Shown here: positions 24,645 to 33,694 of the stretch, in pieces
Layout: every line of letters starts with the position of its first letter
Numbering within the stretch: the first letter of the stretch is position 1
Assembly: GCA_023450745.1 (NCBI GenBank)
Contig: JAEXGR010000048.1
Location: 1-64,000 of the forward strand
Reading direction: 5' to 3'
Source: Synergistota bacterium
GTDB lineage: Bacteria; Synergistota; Synergistia; Synergistales; Synergistaceae
DNA length: 64,000 nucleotides
Made by a program: the position numbers and the translations under genes
Notes under the pieces: generated by a model
The model's database searches: none
Told to the model about the DNA's origin: nothing
What the model saw: the letters and a program-made list of their open reading frames with translations, nothing else

Positions 24645-26045
24645 ATGGCAGAGAAAAAATCTTTCACGGATTTTAAGTTGCCGAACACTTTTGTCATTCT
24701 TTTCTTTCTGATCGTGCTGGCCACCATCGGCACCTATATTGTGCCTGCGGGAGTCTATGACCGCATCACCGATCCCAATACCGGACGTTCCGTCGTTGAT
24801 CCGGCCACCTTTCACATCGTTGAATCGTCACCTGTAAGTCCGTTCGACATGTTTATTAATATTTATAAGGGACTTGTTCAAGCGGCGGATATTATCTTCT
24901 TTATCATGATATCATACGCAACATTCTATCTAGTGCTGGTCAGCGGTGCGCTCAACGCCGCCATCGGCTCCCTGCTTCGCGCGACAAAGGGTAAGGATGC
25001 TTTCGTCATCCCACTGTTTGTCTATCTCTTTGCCACCGCTTCGACCTTCTTCGGAATGTATGAAGAGGCTTTCGGGTTCATCCCAATCTTCGTCGGCTTG
25101 GCGATTGCGATGGGCTATGACGCCATTGTGGGCATGTCAGTCGTAGCGATGGGCTGCGGCCTTGGTTTTGCCGCCGCCTTTATGAACCCCTTTACCGTAG
25201 GTCTGGCCCAAAAACTAGCGGAGTTGCCGCTTTTTTCCGGCTTGGCTTTCCGCGTGGTCTCTTGGTTTGTCTTCGTCACTATGGGCGCGCTCTGGACGAT
25301 GCGCTATGCCGCTAAGATCCGGAAAGACCCCGACAAGAGCCTTATGAAGGGAATTGACATGGGCGCGCTTGCGATGGATCACAACGAGCTTATCGGAACG
25401 AAGTTCACTGGGCGTAATAAGTCGGTGCTGGCCGTGCTGTTGATCGGCATGTGTATTCTGATTTGGGGTGTGCTTACAAAGGGCTGGTATTTTGACGAAC
25501 TCTGCGGCATCCTGCTGGTAACGGGCGTCGCCTGCGGTGTCGCTAACGGGTACGGCCCCAGTCGTATCGCAGAGATATTTATAGAGGCGTGGAAAGACAT
25601 TCTTTTCGGCGCCTGCATCGTCGGTGTTTCGCGCGGCGTCCTTGTCGTTATGCAACAGGGGCAGATCATCGATACGGTCATCTATGGAATGGCCGCTCCC
25701 CTTACTCTGCTGCCTAAGTGGGTCGCCGCCGAAGGAATGCTCTTTGTACAGACGCTTATCAACTTCTTCATCCCATCTGGCTCGGGGCAGGCCGCAACGA
25801 CCATTCCGATCATGGCGCCGCTCTCGGACATTCTCGGTATTTCGCGCCAGATAGCGGTCCTCGCCTATCAGTATGGCGACGGCTTCTCCAATATTCTCTG
25901 GCCAACGACGCTGCTGCCAGTCATGTGCGGAATCGCAAAGGTGCCGATTGAGAAGTGGTGGAAGTATTTTGTACCGTTTTTCTTCATGCTCTTCGCCGTG
26001 CAGATGGTCTTTATCTTTGTCGCGGTGATGATCAACTATCAGTAA
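24645..26045 (+). CDS. YfcC-family membrane transporter
   Basis: A 466-aa protein with about 12 membrane helices, in the YfcC/AbgT-like ion transporter group that moves amino acids or acyl-amino acids. Family signs are the early PNTFVILFFLIVLATIGTYI and PAGVYDR, the central FGMYEEAFGFIPIFVGLA, and the late FFIPSGSGQAATTIPIMAPL, a typical re-entrant hairpin motif. AAAGGAGGG precedes the ATG. It is the first gene of a three-gene operon with two amidohydrolases, which suggests uptake of N-acyl-amino acids or small peptides. Confidence 0.88.
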   Translation: MAEKKSFTDFKLPNTFVILFFLIVLATIGTYIVPAGVYDRITDPNTGRSVVDPATFHIVESSPVSPFDMFINIYKGLVQAADIIFFIMISYATFYLVLVSGALNAAIGSLLRATKGKDAFVIPLFVYLFATASTFFGMYEEAFGFIPIFVGLAIAMGYDAIVGMSVVAMGCGLGFAAAFMNPFTVGLAQKLAELPLFSGLAFRVVSWFVFVTMGALWTMRYAAKIRKDPDKSLMKGIDMGALAMDHNELIGTKFTGRNKSVLAVLLIGMCILIWGVLTKGWYFDELCGILLVTGVACGVANGYGPSRIAEIFIEAWKDILFGACIVGVSRGVLVVMQQGQIIDTVIYGMAAPLTLLPKWVAAEGMLFVQTLINFFIPSGSGQAATTIPIMAPLSDILGISRQIAVLAYQYGDGFSNILWPTTLLPVMCGIAKVPIEKWWKYFVPFFFMLFAVQMVFIFVAVMINYQ

Positions 26046-26055
26046 AAAGCGGATC

Positions 26056-27405
26056 ATGGCAAAATTTGACCTGCTAATCCGGGGAGGGGAGGTCCTCCTT
26101 CCCGGATATTCTGCTCCCGAAAGGGTGAATATCGCGGTTAGCGGCGGAAAGATTGCCGCGCTAACGGAGGCGGAGCCCGCAGCAGCCGAGATTATTGACG
26201 CCGGCGGGCTTTGCGTCGCGCCCGGCTTTATCGACATTCACATGCATGACGAGGAGGCCGGCGACGGGAATACGGTGGAGCTTGCGTTGCTGCGCCAAGG
26301 GGTCACGACAGCGATCGCCGGCAACTGCGGCTCGGGTCCGCTGGCGGCCGATATCAAGCCCTTTCGCAAAACTCCCTGGCTCAACCTCGGCTACCTGACG
26401 GGACATACAAAGCTCCGCGAGAAGGCCGGTGTGACGAACATTTACGCCGCCTCGCCGCCTAAAGCCGTCGCGGCGATGAGCGATATACTCAATCACGAGC
26501 TTGAGAAGGAGGGTTCTTTTGGGGTCTCCTTTGGCTTGGAATATCTGCCAAATACCTCCAGGGAGGAGATCGAGGCGCTTCTGAAGACCGCCTGCTGTTT
26601 TAAAAATGTCTGGGTGCCGGTGCATATCCGCGCCGACGGCCCCGCCGCGGTGAACTCCGTTGACGAAATAATCGGATATGCCCAGAGGTACCCTCTCCGC
26701 TTTCAGATCTCGCATACCGGCAGCATGTGTGCCTTCGGCTGCTTATCCGAGGTGCTTGACCATATATCCGCCGCCATCGCCAATGGAAGCGACATTACCT
26801 TTGACTGCTATCCATACGACGCTTTCTGCACCAGTCTCGGCTCGGCGGTCTTTGACAAGGGTTTTGAGGAACGCTGGGGCCGCGGCTGCGAATACCTTGA
26901 GATTGGCAGCGGGCCACACCGGGGGAAGTTTCTCTCAGAAGAGGGACTTTACGAAAAACTCCGCCGCGAGGCTCCAGAAACCCTAATCATCGCCCACGTA
27001 ATGAATGGCGTCGAGGTGGAAAAGTGTCTTATGCACCCACGCTGCGCCGTCGCCTCCGATTCTCTGCTCCTCAATGGGCACGGCCATCCCCGCGTCGCCG
27101 GCACTTTCCCGCGCGCGATAAATATCATGATGAAAAATGGACTTTCCCTTGCAGAGGCAGTGCGGAAATGCACTGCGCTGCCGGCCGCGATGGCCTTTCT
27201 CGACGGAGATAAGGGAGCCATCAAGCTGGGATCCGACGCCGATTTCGTGATCTTCGACATGGAGCGTCTGCGTGACCGGGCTACCTTTGCCGAGGAGCTT
27301 TTGCCCCCCGAGGGCATCGAATGGGTCGTCATCGGGGGGATGACCGCGGTGCATAAGAACGAGATCGTCGGCGGACCATGGGGAAAGCTGATCACCCGGG
27401 CTTAA
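26056..27405 (+). CDS. N-acyl-D-amino-acid deacylase family amidohydrolase
   Basis: A 449-aa zinc amidohydrolase of the D-aminoacylase/dihydroorotase superfamily. It opens with the usual beta-strand FDLLIRGGEVLLPG. Metal ligands are FIDIHMHD (near residue 60), the His of VPVHIRADG and of FQISHTG (near 218), and a late Asp in CAVASDSLLL. The C-terminal DADFVIFD and IEWVVIGG belong to the composite beta domain. Start spacing is only 10 bases after the transporter stop, with a weak site. The reaction is most likely release of an amino acid from an N-acyl (possibly D-) amino acid; related dipeptidase activity is possible. Confidence 0.85.
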   Translation: MAKFDLLIRGGEVLLPGYSAPERVNIAVSGGKIAALTEAEPAAAEIIDAGGLCVAPGFIDIHMHDEEAGDGNTVELALLRQGVTTAIAGNCGSGPLAADIKPFRKTPWLNLGYLTGHTKLREKAGVTNIYAASPPKAVAAMSDILNHELEKEGSFGVSFGLEYLPNTSREEIEALLKTACCFKNVWVPVHIRADGPAAVNSVDEIIGYAQRYPLRFQISHTGSMCAFGCLSEVLDHISAAIANGSDITFDCYPYDAFCTSLGSAVFDKGFEERWGRGCEYLEIGSGPHRGKFLSEEGLYEKLRREAPETLIIAHVMNGVEVEKCLMHPRCAVASDSLLLNGHGHPRVAGTFPRAINIMMKNGLSLAEAVRKCTALPAAMAFLDGDKGAIKLGSDADFVIFDMERLRDRATFAEELLPPEGIEWVVIGGMTAVHKNEIVGGPWGKLITRA

Positions 27406-27459
27406 GAGCCCTCTGTGGTATAGTAGCGGCAAGTAATGATAGAGAGAGAGGCTGATGTG

Positions 27460-28647
27460 ATGGAGCTTCGGAAGATGATCGCGGAGCTTGACAAAAATAT
27501 TGAGAGGTACGCTCCCGCGATGGCGGCCATGAGCGACGGCTTTGCCGCGCGCCCAGAAATTTCTGGACAGGAGTTCTTGACCAGCAAGGAGATCGTCCGC
27601 GTACTGAAAGATGCGGGGTTTGAGGTCGAATATCCCGCGCTGGATATCCCGACCGCCTTCGTCGCACGCTGCGGAAAAGGCGGTAACCCGCAGGTCGCCA
27701 TCCTCACAGAATATGACGCCCTGCCGGAGATCGGACACGCATGTGGCCATAACCTGCATGGCTCGATGTCCGTCCTGACGGCGCTTTCCCTCTTTCCTAT
27801 CCTGAAAGAGATGGAGTGCGAACTGCTGGTGGCGGGTACCCCCGCCGAAGAGACCGACGGCGCCAAGGTGGAGATGTCCGCTAAGGGGCTCTTTGATGGC
27901 TGCGACTTCGCAATGATGATTCACTCCTGCGGCGGTAAGAGTATGGTTGAATATCGGTCGCTTGCGATGGATGCGGTGGAATTTACCTTTACGGGGAAGA
28001 CTTCGCACGCCGCCTCCGCTCCCTGGGAGGGGCGCAACGCGCTGAACGGCCTGCAACTCTTCTTTCACGCGGTGGATATGCTCCGGCAGCATGTGAGGCC
28101 CGAGGTGCGCATGCACGGAATCGTCCATGACGGGGGCGCTGCCCCGAACATTGTGCCGGAACGCGCCGTGGGACGTTTTTACTTCCGTGCCCCAAAACGG
28201 GCCTACCTTGACGAGGTTATTACAAGAATCTATAACTGCGCGCGTGGCGCCGCACTCGCCACGGAGACCGAAGTGGCGTGGCGCAATTTTGAGGCTAGTT
28301 TTATGGATATGCTTCCCAACGGCCCCGCGGAAGAGATGGCGAAGAGACACTTTGCCGAAATTGGTGTTGAGGTCGTGCCCTGCGAGGGTTTTATGGGCTC
28401 CTCGGATATGGGCGACGTCTCCTACAGATGTCCTGCGTTGCAGCCGGAGTTGGACATCTCCGGCGAAAAAATTGAGGCCCACACCCGCGCCTTCGCCGGG
28501 GCGACGCAAAAACCGTTTGCGCATGAGGCGATGAAAAAGGGCGCGAAGATCATCGGACGCTGCCTGCTGGAAGTGATAACCGACGAGAAGCTGCGCGGCA
28601 GGATGTGGAAAAGTTATAAAGAGGAGATTGAAGCCGCGAAAAGATAG
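27460..28647 (+). CDS. M20 family amidohydrolase / peptidase
   Basis: A 395-aa metallohydrolase of the M20D group (AbgB, hippuricase-like). The metal-binding ILTEYDALPEIGHACGHNLH lies at about residues 83-102 and the catalytic AGTPAEETDGAK near 128. The dimerisation domain has FTGKTSHAASAPWEGRNALN. The ATG at 27460 was chosen because AGAGAGG sits 9 bases upstream; an ATG 24 bases earlier lacks a site. Last gene of the operon. Together with the deacylase it suggests successive hydrolysis of acylated peptides or amino acids. Confidence 0.88.
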   Translation: MELRKMIAELDKNIERYAPAMAAMSDGFAARPEISGQEFLTSKEIVRVLKDAGFEVEYPALDIPTAFVARCGKGGNPQVAILTEYDALPEIGHACGHNLHGSMSVLTALSLFPILKEMECELLVAGTPAEETDGAKVEMSAKGLFDGCDFAMMIHSCGGKSMVEYRSLAMDAVEFTFTGKTSHAASAPWEGRNALNGLQLFFHAVDMLRQHVRPEVRMHGIVHDGGAAPNIVPERAVGRFYFRAPKRAYLDEVITRIYNCARGAALATETEVAWRNFEASFMDMLPNGPAEEMAKRHFAEIGVEVVPCEGFMGSSDMGDVSYRCPALQPELDISGEKIEAHTRAFAGATQKPFAHEAMKKGAKIIGRCLLEVITDEKLRGRMWKSYKEEIEAAKR

Positions 28648-28686
28648 CGAATCATGTAAACGCCGCCGCGGTGCCGGCGGGAAATG

Positions 28687-28713
28687 AACTGCCGGGGATT
28701 TCCGGCAGTTTTA
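28687..28713 (+). terminator. Terminator of the YfcC operon
   Basis: AACTGCCGG and CCGGCAGTT pair around a GGATTT loop, followed by TTAATATTT. It closes the three-gene unit. Confidence 0.85.
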
Positions 28714-28856
28714 ATATTTGCGCCGCCGCGCGGCGTCATTTTTAGCGCTTGATAAGAAGCCTGACGCCGCCGGGCCGCGATATCAAAAACGGCTTTGCGC
28801 GTGGTAGAATTAGCGGTGGATTTGCAAGAAAGAATACCAAAGGGAGAGATAAGACG

Positions 28857-29969
28857 ATGCCGTCAAAGGTGTATTTTACGGATATGAGGGCCACCCCGGA
28901 ACTTAACCTGCTTCAGAAGCTTGCGAAGCTGACAAAAAGCGCCGGGATTGAACAGATCGACTTTAAAAAACAATTCACGGCGATCAAGATCCACCTCGGG
29001 GAACCCGGGAACATCGCCTACCTCCGCCCGAACTTTTCCAAAGTTGTGGCGGACATCGTTAAAGAGCTGGGAGGAAAACCATTCCTGACGGACAGCAACA
29101 CGCTTTACGTCGGACGCCGCAAGGACGCGCTCGAACATTTGGACGCCGCCTACGAGAACGGGTATAACCCCTTCTGCACAGGCTGCCAGGTAATAATCGC
29201 CGACGGCCTCAAGGGAGCGGACGAGGCGTATATTCCGGTGAAGGGCGGAGAGCATGTCAAAGAGGCGAAAATCGGCCGCGCCATCGCCGACGCCGATATC
29301 ATCGTCTCACTCTCCCATTTTAAGGGACATGAGCTGACGGGCTTCGGCGGCGCGATCAAAAATCTGGGCATGGGCTCCGGCTCTCGCGCGGGTAAGATGG
29401 AGATGCACAGCGACGGCAAGCCGAGCGTGGATGAGGAAGTATGCATCGGCTGCGGCCGCTGCGCGAGAAACTGCGCGCAGAAAGCGATTTCGATCAGGGA
29501 CGGCAAAGCCTGTATCGACCACGGCAAGTGCGTGGGCTGCGGCCGCTGCATAGCCGCCTGTCCCTTCGACGCCGTGCAGCCCGACTGGGAGGGCTCGAAC
29601 ACCGTTCTTTGCCAGAAAATGGCCGAATACGCGAAAGCGGTCGTCGACGGCAAACCAAGCTTTCATATCTCCCTCGTCATAGACGTCTCGCCATTCTGCG
29701 ACTGCCACGCGGAAAACGACGCCGCCGTCACGCCGGATATCGGCTTCTTCGCCTCCTTCGACCCCGTAGCGCTCGATCAGGCCTGCGCCGACGCGGTGCT
29801 CGGAGCGCCAGCCATCTCCGGCACATATCTGGCAGATAAGCTGCACGAAAACGGCGCCGACGCCGACCATTTTCACGCCATGCACCCCGATACAAAATGG
29901 CAGGCGACATTGGCTCACGCCGAAAAGCTGGGCATGGGCACGCGCGAATATGAATTAGTGGAGATTTAA
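28857..29969 (+). CDS. DUF362 domain protein with two [4Fe-4S] ferredoxin motifs
   Basis: A 370-aa iron-sulfur protein. DUF362 sequence flanks a ferredoxin insert with CIGCGRCARNCAQKAI (near 196) and CVGCGRCIAACPFDAV (near 225). Motifs such as IKIHLGEPGNIAYLRP and LSHFKGHELTGFGGAIKNLG are typical of this family, which is common in anaerobes; its reaction is not established. GGGAGAG precedes the ATG; longer in-frame starts lack a site. It stands alone. A role in cytosolic electron transfer is inference. Confidence 0.9.
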   Translation: MPSKVYFTDMRATPELNLLQKLAKLTKSAGIEQIDFKKQFTAIKIHLGEPGNIAYLRPNFSKVVADIVKELGGKPFLTDSNTLYVGRRKDALEHLDAAYENGYNPFCTGCQVIIADGLKGADEAYIPVKGGEHVKEAKIGRAIADADIIVSLSHFKGHELTGFGGAIKNLGMGSGSRAGKMEMHSDGKPSVDEEVCIGCGRCARNCAQKAISIRDGKACIDHGKCVGCGRCIAACPFDAVQPDWEGSNTVLCQKMAEYAKAVVDGKPSFHISLVIDVSPFCDCHAENDAAVTPDIGFFASFDPVALDQACADAVLGAPAISGTYLADKLHENGADADHFHAMHPDTKWQATLAHAEKLGMGTREYELVEI

Positions 29970-30080
29970 GTACTATATAGTTTCTATATGACGCCGGCCG
30001 TCTTAAACGAATGGCGCTGACAAGAAAAACGGGCCCTCTAAATTGAACTTGTATCGATTATATGGCTCGTTATTTTTATC

Positions 30081-31115
30081 TTACTTACCGCTTTTTGTAA
30101 GCGGCTGCCGGTAGCGCGATATTGTCAGCTTGAGGACTTCTTTGCCAAGCAGCGAGACAAAGACCAGGCGAATGAAGAAGAATTGGAAAAAATTCAGTTC
30201 TTCGAAACCGAAGAATGTCAGGATCGCCCAGAAGACCGCGGTGCATGAGAAGGTGATGGGCAGCATAAGGGCGAACGCGAATTTTAACGGCGAATACGGC
30301 AGCCGCGCCGTCCATGATTTACTTTCCGCCGCGACGGGGAGTTCCCCGGTTTCCCGCAGATCCTTGATCTTTTTCGCGATCGGCAGCGCCATCCTCAGCG
30401 TTACGATAATGCCCAGTATGACGCCGGAGATGACTATCGCGCCGCGCGCGGTCGGCATGATGACTACCTCGTGTCCGCGAATGACCGTGCCGCCCAGCAA
30501 CAGGCCGATGATCATATTGAAGCCGAAGTCGTCCACCGCGCTGTTGTATATTTCCTTTACCGCCGATATGCGGCGCAGAGGGTTCTTGACCTCTTCCGCC
30601 CCGCTTCGTTTCGCGGAGGAAGGCGGCGCGCACTCCGGCTGTACGTAGCGGAGAATGGCCCATTCCAGGATAAGCGCCGAGAGCAGACAGGAATATAGCG
30701 CTTTCCAGACCGCGAAACGTTCAAACGTGAACGAAGATATCTCATAAAACCAGATCACAAGGAGGTTGAACGCGGGGGTCAGCAGGGCGAAGACGGCCCC
30801 GAAGACAACGGCTAGAGCCAGGGGGTTTTGTGGCAGCCGCGACATTTGCCTGACTATAGGCGCTTCGGAGGGAAAGCTGCCGGCGTCGCGCATCTTTTTT
30901 AGTCTCCGCTCTACGATAAAGACGTTGATGAATGAGGTCGTCACCCCGGCAAAGGCGGCGTCCGTGAGAATCGTCCTTATCGTAATCGGCCGGCCCCACT
31001 GGAAAATAAAGACGGCCAGCGCGTTGACCGCTACGGTAAAGAGAATTACCCGCGCGTTGTTCAAGTATGGCAGAGCGGGCTTAAGCTCTCCCTCTTTGAC
31101 GGAAAAGCCGTTCAT
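30081..31115 (-). CDS. Internally duplicated polytopic membrane protein, 344 aa
   Basis: The family is not recognised. About eight hydrophobic segments fall into two matching halves. RRLKKMRDAGSFP with RLPQNPLALA in the first half corresponds to KKIKDLRETGELP with RLPYSPLKFA in the second. ILRYVQPE mirrors LTISRYRQP at the two ends. This points to an ancient gene duplication with fusion, common in transporters and channels. GGGAGAAAGC precedes the chosen ATG. A 32-codon ORF directly upstream overlaps the start by 4 bases. Function unknown. Confidence 0.8.
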   Translation of the reverse strand: MNGFSVKEGELKPALPYLNNARVILFTVAVNALAVFIFQWGRPITIRTILTDAAFAGVTTSFINVFIVERRLKKMRDAGSFPSEAPIVRQMSRLPQNPLALAVVFGAVFALLTPAFNLLVIWFYEISSFTFERFAVWKALYSCLLSALILEWAILRYVQPECAPPSSAKRSGAEEVKNPLRRISAVKEIYNSAVDDFGFNMIIGLLLGGTVIRGHEVVIMPTARGAIVISGVILGIIVTLRMALPIAKKIKDLRETGELPVAAESKSWTARLPYSPLKFAFALMLPITFSCTAVFWAILTFFGFEELNFFQFFFIRLVFVSLLGKEVLKLTISRYRQPLTKSGK

Positions 31116-31210
31116 CTTGCTTTCTCCCGCGCCGCGTCGTGCCAAGCCCAGCGGTCGCCGGCCGTTTTGGCGATACAGGATGTTTCATTTTTAAACGGTT
31201 CTTTTTCCAT
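31112..31210 (-). CDS. 32-aa small protein translationally coupled to the membrane protein
   Basis: A short ORF beginning MEKEPFKNETSCIAKTAGDR, with one Cys, two Trp and a basic end (REKAR). It has the best ribosome binding site of this region (AAGGAGGG, 7 bases from ATG), and its stop overlaps the downstream ATG by 4 bases (ATGA). This architecture marks a real translated unit: either a small partner of the membrane protein or a translational leader. No homologue is recognised. Confidence 0.6.
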   Translation of the reverse strand: MEKEPFKNETSCIAKTAGDRWAWHDAAREKAR

Positions 31211-31441
31211 CAAAATTCCCTCCTTGATAAGTTTGTGACAACGGGCTTGTTCCGGGATTTTTTTATATCTGTATAAGTATAAGGTATATGAAATAACCGC
31301 GCTATAGCCCATAGCGGCGCAAAAGAGGCAGGTCCTGCGCGGCGGCAAAAGCTTTATCTAATATATGGGGATGATTTGCCGCCGCGCGCTTAAGCGCATA
31401 TAATTTTATCCATCGGACGGCTGAGGAACGGAGGTTCACGG

Positions 31442-32626
31442 ATGGAATATATCACCACGCGGCAAGCCGCGGAAGCGTGGGGAATTCAGAAACGCGCCGT
31501 GCAGAAATACTGTCGTGCCGGGCGCATCTCGGGAGCCGCTAAGGTTTCCGGCGTGTGGATGGTGCCCAGCGGCGCGCAAAGGCCGGCCCCTGAGTTCAAA
31601 GAAGGTCTGCCAACAAACCCGGCGCCGCGCGGCGGCGTCCTGCTGATGACCGGCATCTACCGCGTTCCCGGCAGCGGCGGCGTGTTGGCGGAATATTACC
31701 GCAGGAACGACCCCGGTACCGGCGCGGTCATGGAAATGAATCTGGCCTATTTCCGCGGCGAACACGAAAAGTCCGCGGCGATGGCGCGGAAACTGTTGTC
31801 TTCCAAATGCGGCATGGATACGCGCCTTAACTGCTGCCACTTCGTCTCCATGGACGCGATGTACAACGGGGATACCAAGACGTGGCGCGAGGCGCGCGGC
31901 ATCCTGCTGCGTACCAAATACGAAAGCGCGCAGGAATATGCGCTCTACGAATTTAACGTATCCATCATGGACTGCAACATTTTTGACAAAAACAGCTTCC
32001 CCGCCTGGTTCACCGTAGGGCGCTTCGAGAGGCTGCCCTTGGAGGCCCACCCTTTGGCCCGCTTTATCTACCTTAAATGGCTTTATATGAACGGGGATGT
32101 CAGAGGACTCGCCGCCGCGGCGGGGCCGCTGATATCGCAATCGCATGTGGAAGGCGCGCTGCTTTCGGAGATCTATCTGCGTATCATCGCCGCCGCGGGG
32201 TATCAGCTTGCGGGCGGGTACGCCCAGGCAGAGGAGCATATAAAAAAAGCTCTGGAACTGGCGCTGCCCGACGGGCTTTATTCTCCCTTCGCCGAATACC
32301 GGCGCCAGCTCGGCACGCAGCTTGACAAGATCGTCAGGGAAAGCGACCCATTCGCGCTGCGTGAAATAATCAGGCTCAATCATCAAATACAGGCCGGCTG
32401 GACAAAGCTCTACAATTCCATTTACAACAAAAACATCACCAACGAGCTGACTCTTCGCGAATACGAGACGGCAAAATACGTCTGCCTCGGCATGGCGAAC
32501 GCCGAGATAGCCTCCCGCATGGGAATTTCCGTAAACGCCGTGAAGCTCTACCTGCACGCTATATATGAAAAGCTCGGCGTCAGCGGGCGCACGAAGATCG
32601 CGCCATTTATTTGGGAAGAGCCCTGA
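31442..32626 (+). CDS. LuxR-type transcription regulator with N-terminal HTH
   Basis: A 394-aa regulator with two DNA-binding parts. Residues 3-42 (TTRQAAEAWGIQKRAVQKYC, then GVWMVP) look like an excisionase/MerR-type winged helix. Residues about 330-390 (LTLREYETAKYVCLGMANAE, then SRMGISVNAVKLYLHAIYEK) are a typical LuxR/GerE helix-turn-helix. The middle is alpha-helical and repeat-like, as in TPR-containing LuxR proteins. GGAGG precedes the ATG. Just downstream are the SDR and decarboxylase genes it probably controls. The double-HTH layout is uncommon. Confidence 0.85.
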   Translation: MEYITTRQAAEAWGIQKRAVQKYCRAGRISGAAKVSGVWMVPSGAQRPAPEFKEGLPTNPAPRGGVLLMTGIYRVPGSGGVLAEYYRRNDPGTGAVMEMNLAYFRGEHEKSAAMARKLLSSKCGMDTRLNCCHFVSMDAMYNGDTKTWREARGILLRTKYESAQEYALYEFNVSIMDCNIFDKNSFPAWFTVGRFERLPLEAHPLARFIYLKWLYMNGDVRGLAAAAGPLISQSHVEGALLSEIYLRIIAAAGYQLAGGYAQAEEHIKKALELALPDGLYSPFAEYRRQLGTQLDKIVRESDPFALREIIRLNHQIQAGWTKLYNSIYNKNITNELTLREYETAKYVCLGMANAEIASRMGISVNAVKLYLHAIYEKLGVSGRTKIAPFIWEEP

Positions 32627-32773
32627 TTACCTGAAAAAAGGAAATTTCGGGTATACCGACTCTGTATCGTTTGTGGCTATACTTTAAACAGAAGTAAGCG
32701 GCGTTTAAAGAGAAAAAGATATCCTGAGCGAGACGAAATAATCACGTACCTCCAGGAAAGGCAGGCGCAGAAC

Positions 32774-33673
32774 ATGAACGAATATTTTAAGGATAAGGTT
32801 GCGGTGGTGACGGGAGCCGCCTCGGGCTTCGGCCTTGGCATCTCGCAGCGGCTTTTGAAATACGGCGCGAAGGCGGTGTGGATGTCGGATTTCAATGAAT
32901 TCACACTGACCCGCGAGGCGGCCAGGCTGCAAGAAGAATACCCCGGCCGCGTGAAGACGGCGGTAGTCAACGCGATGAATCGGGAGGAAATCGAAGGGCT
33001 GATAGAGAGAGCCGCCAGCGAAGACGGAAGCCTCGACCTTCTCTTCAACAACGCCGGCAGGCCGATGACCAAGCCCTCTGAGGATTTGACGGCGGAAGAG
33101 TTTGAGAGCCTTGTGCGGCTCAACTATCTTGGCGTCGCTTACGGCACGCTGGCCGCGCTCAAGATCATGCTGAAACAGGGAAGCGGGCATATCGTCAATA
33201 CGGCCTCCTGCGGCGGCCTCGTTCCCGGGCCGTTTCAGGCGGCTTACGCCTCGACAAAGGCGGCGGTGATCACGATGACGCGCTGTCTGGCCTACGAGTA
33301 CGCCGGCACGGGGCTGCACTTTACGCAGTTCTCGCCGATGAACGTCGCCACAAACATCTTCGGCGCGCAAGAGGCGGAAAGGCTGCGCAAAGAGGGAAAG
33401 AGCGAAGAGGAGATAGACCGCGTCCTCGCGGCCTACAAAGCGCTCAAAGCGCCCGCGGGCACGATGTCGCTGGAGGACGCGCTGGACGAGGTTTTTGCCG
33501 GCATAGAGGAGCTGCGGACGGATATAATCTTCGGACAGGACGGAAGAGATGTATACAAGCTCTACTGCACCGACCGCCCGGCCTTCGACGCCCTGGCCCT
33601 TGAGATCAGCGCGAAGCGCAAAGCGTTCTACGCCGCGGTAAAACGAGGCGAGGACGTAGTTTTTCCAGGATAG
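32774..33673 (+). CDS. Short-chain dehydrogenase/reductase
   Basis: A 299-aa NAD(P)-dependent oxidoreductase. The cofactor loop TGAASGFGLG is near residues 14-23, NNAG near 92, catalytic Ser in TASCGG and YASTK (Tyr-x3-Lys) near 158. It is slightly longer than a minimal SDR, with a C-terminal tail rich in charge. It lies 21 bases before the acetoacetate-decarboxylase-like gene, so the pair probably acts on one beta-keto or hydroxy acid pathway. Substrate unknown. Confidence 0.9.
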   Translation: MNEYFKDKVAVVTGAASGFGLGISQRLLKYGAKAVWMSDFNEFTLTREAARLQEEYPGRVKTAVVNAMNREEIEGLIERAASEDGSLDLLFNNAGRPMTKPSEDLTAEEFESLVRLNYLGVAYGTLAALKIMLKQGSGHIVNTASCGGLVPGPFQAAYASTKAAVITMTRCLAYEYAGTGLHFTQFSPMNVATNIFGAQEAERLRKEGKSEEEIDRVLAAYKALKAPAGTMSLEDALDEVFAGIEELRTDIIFGQDGRDVYKLYCTDRPAFDALALEISAKRKAFYAAVKRGEDVVFPG

Positions 33674-33694
33674 AGCGAAAAGGAGGAAGCCGCG

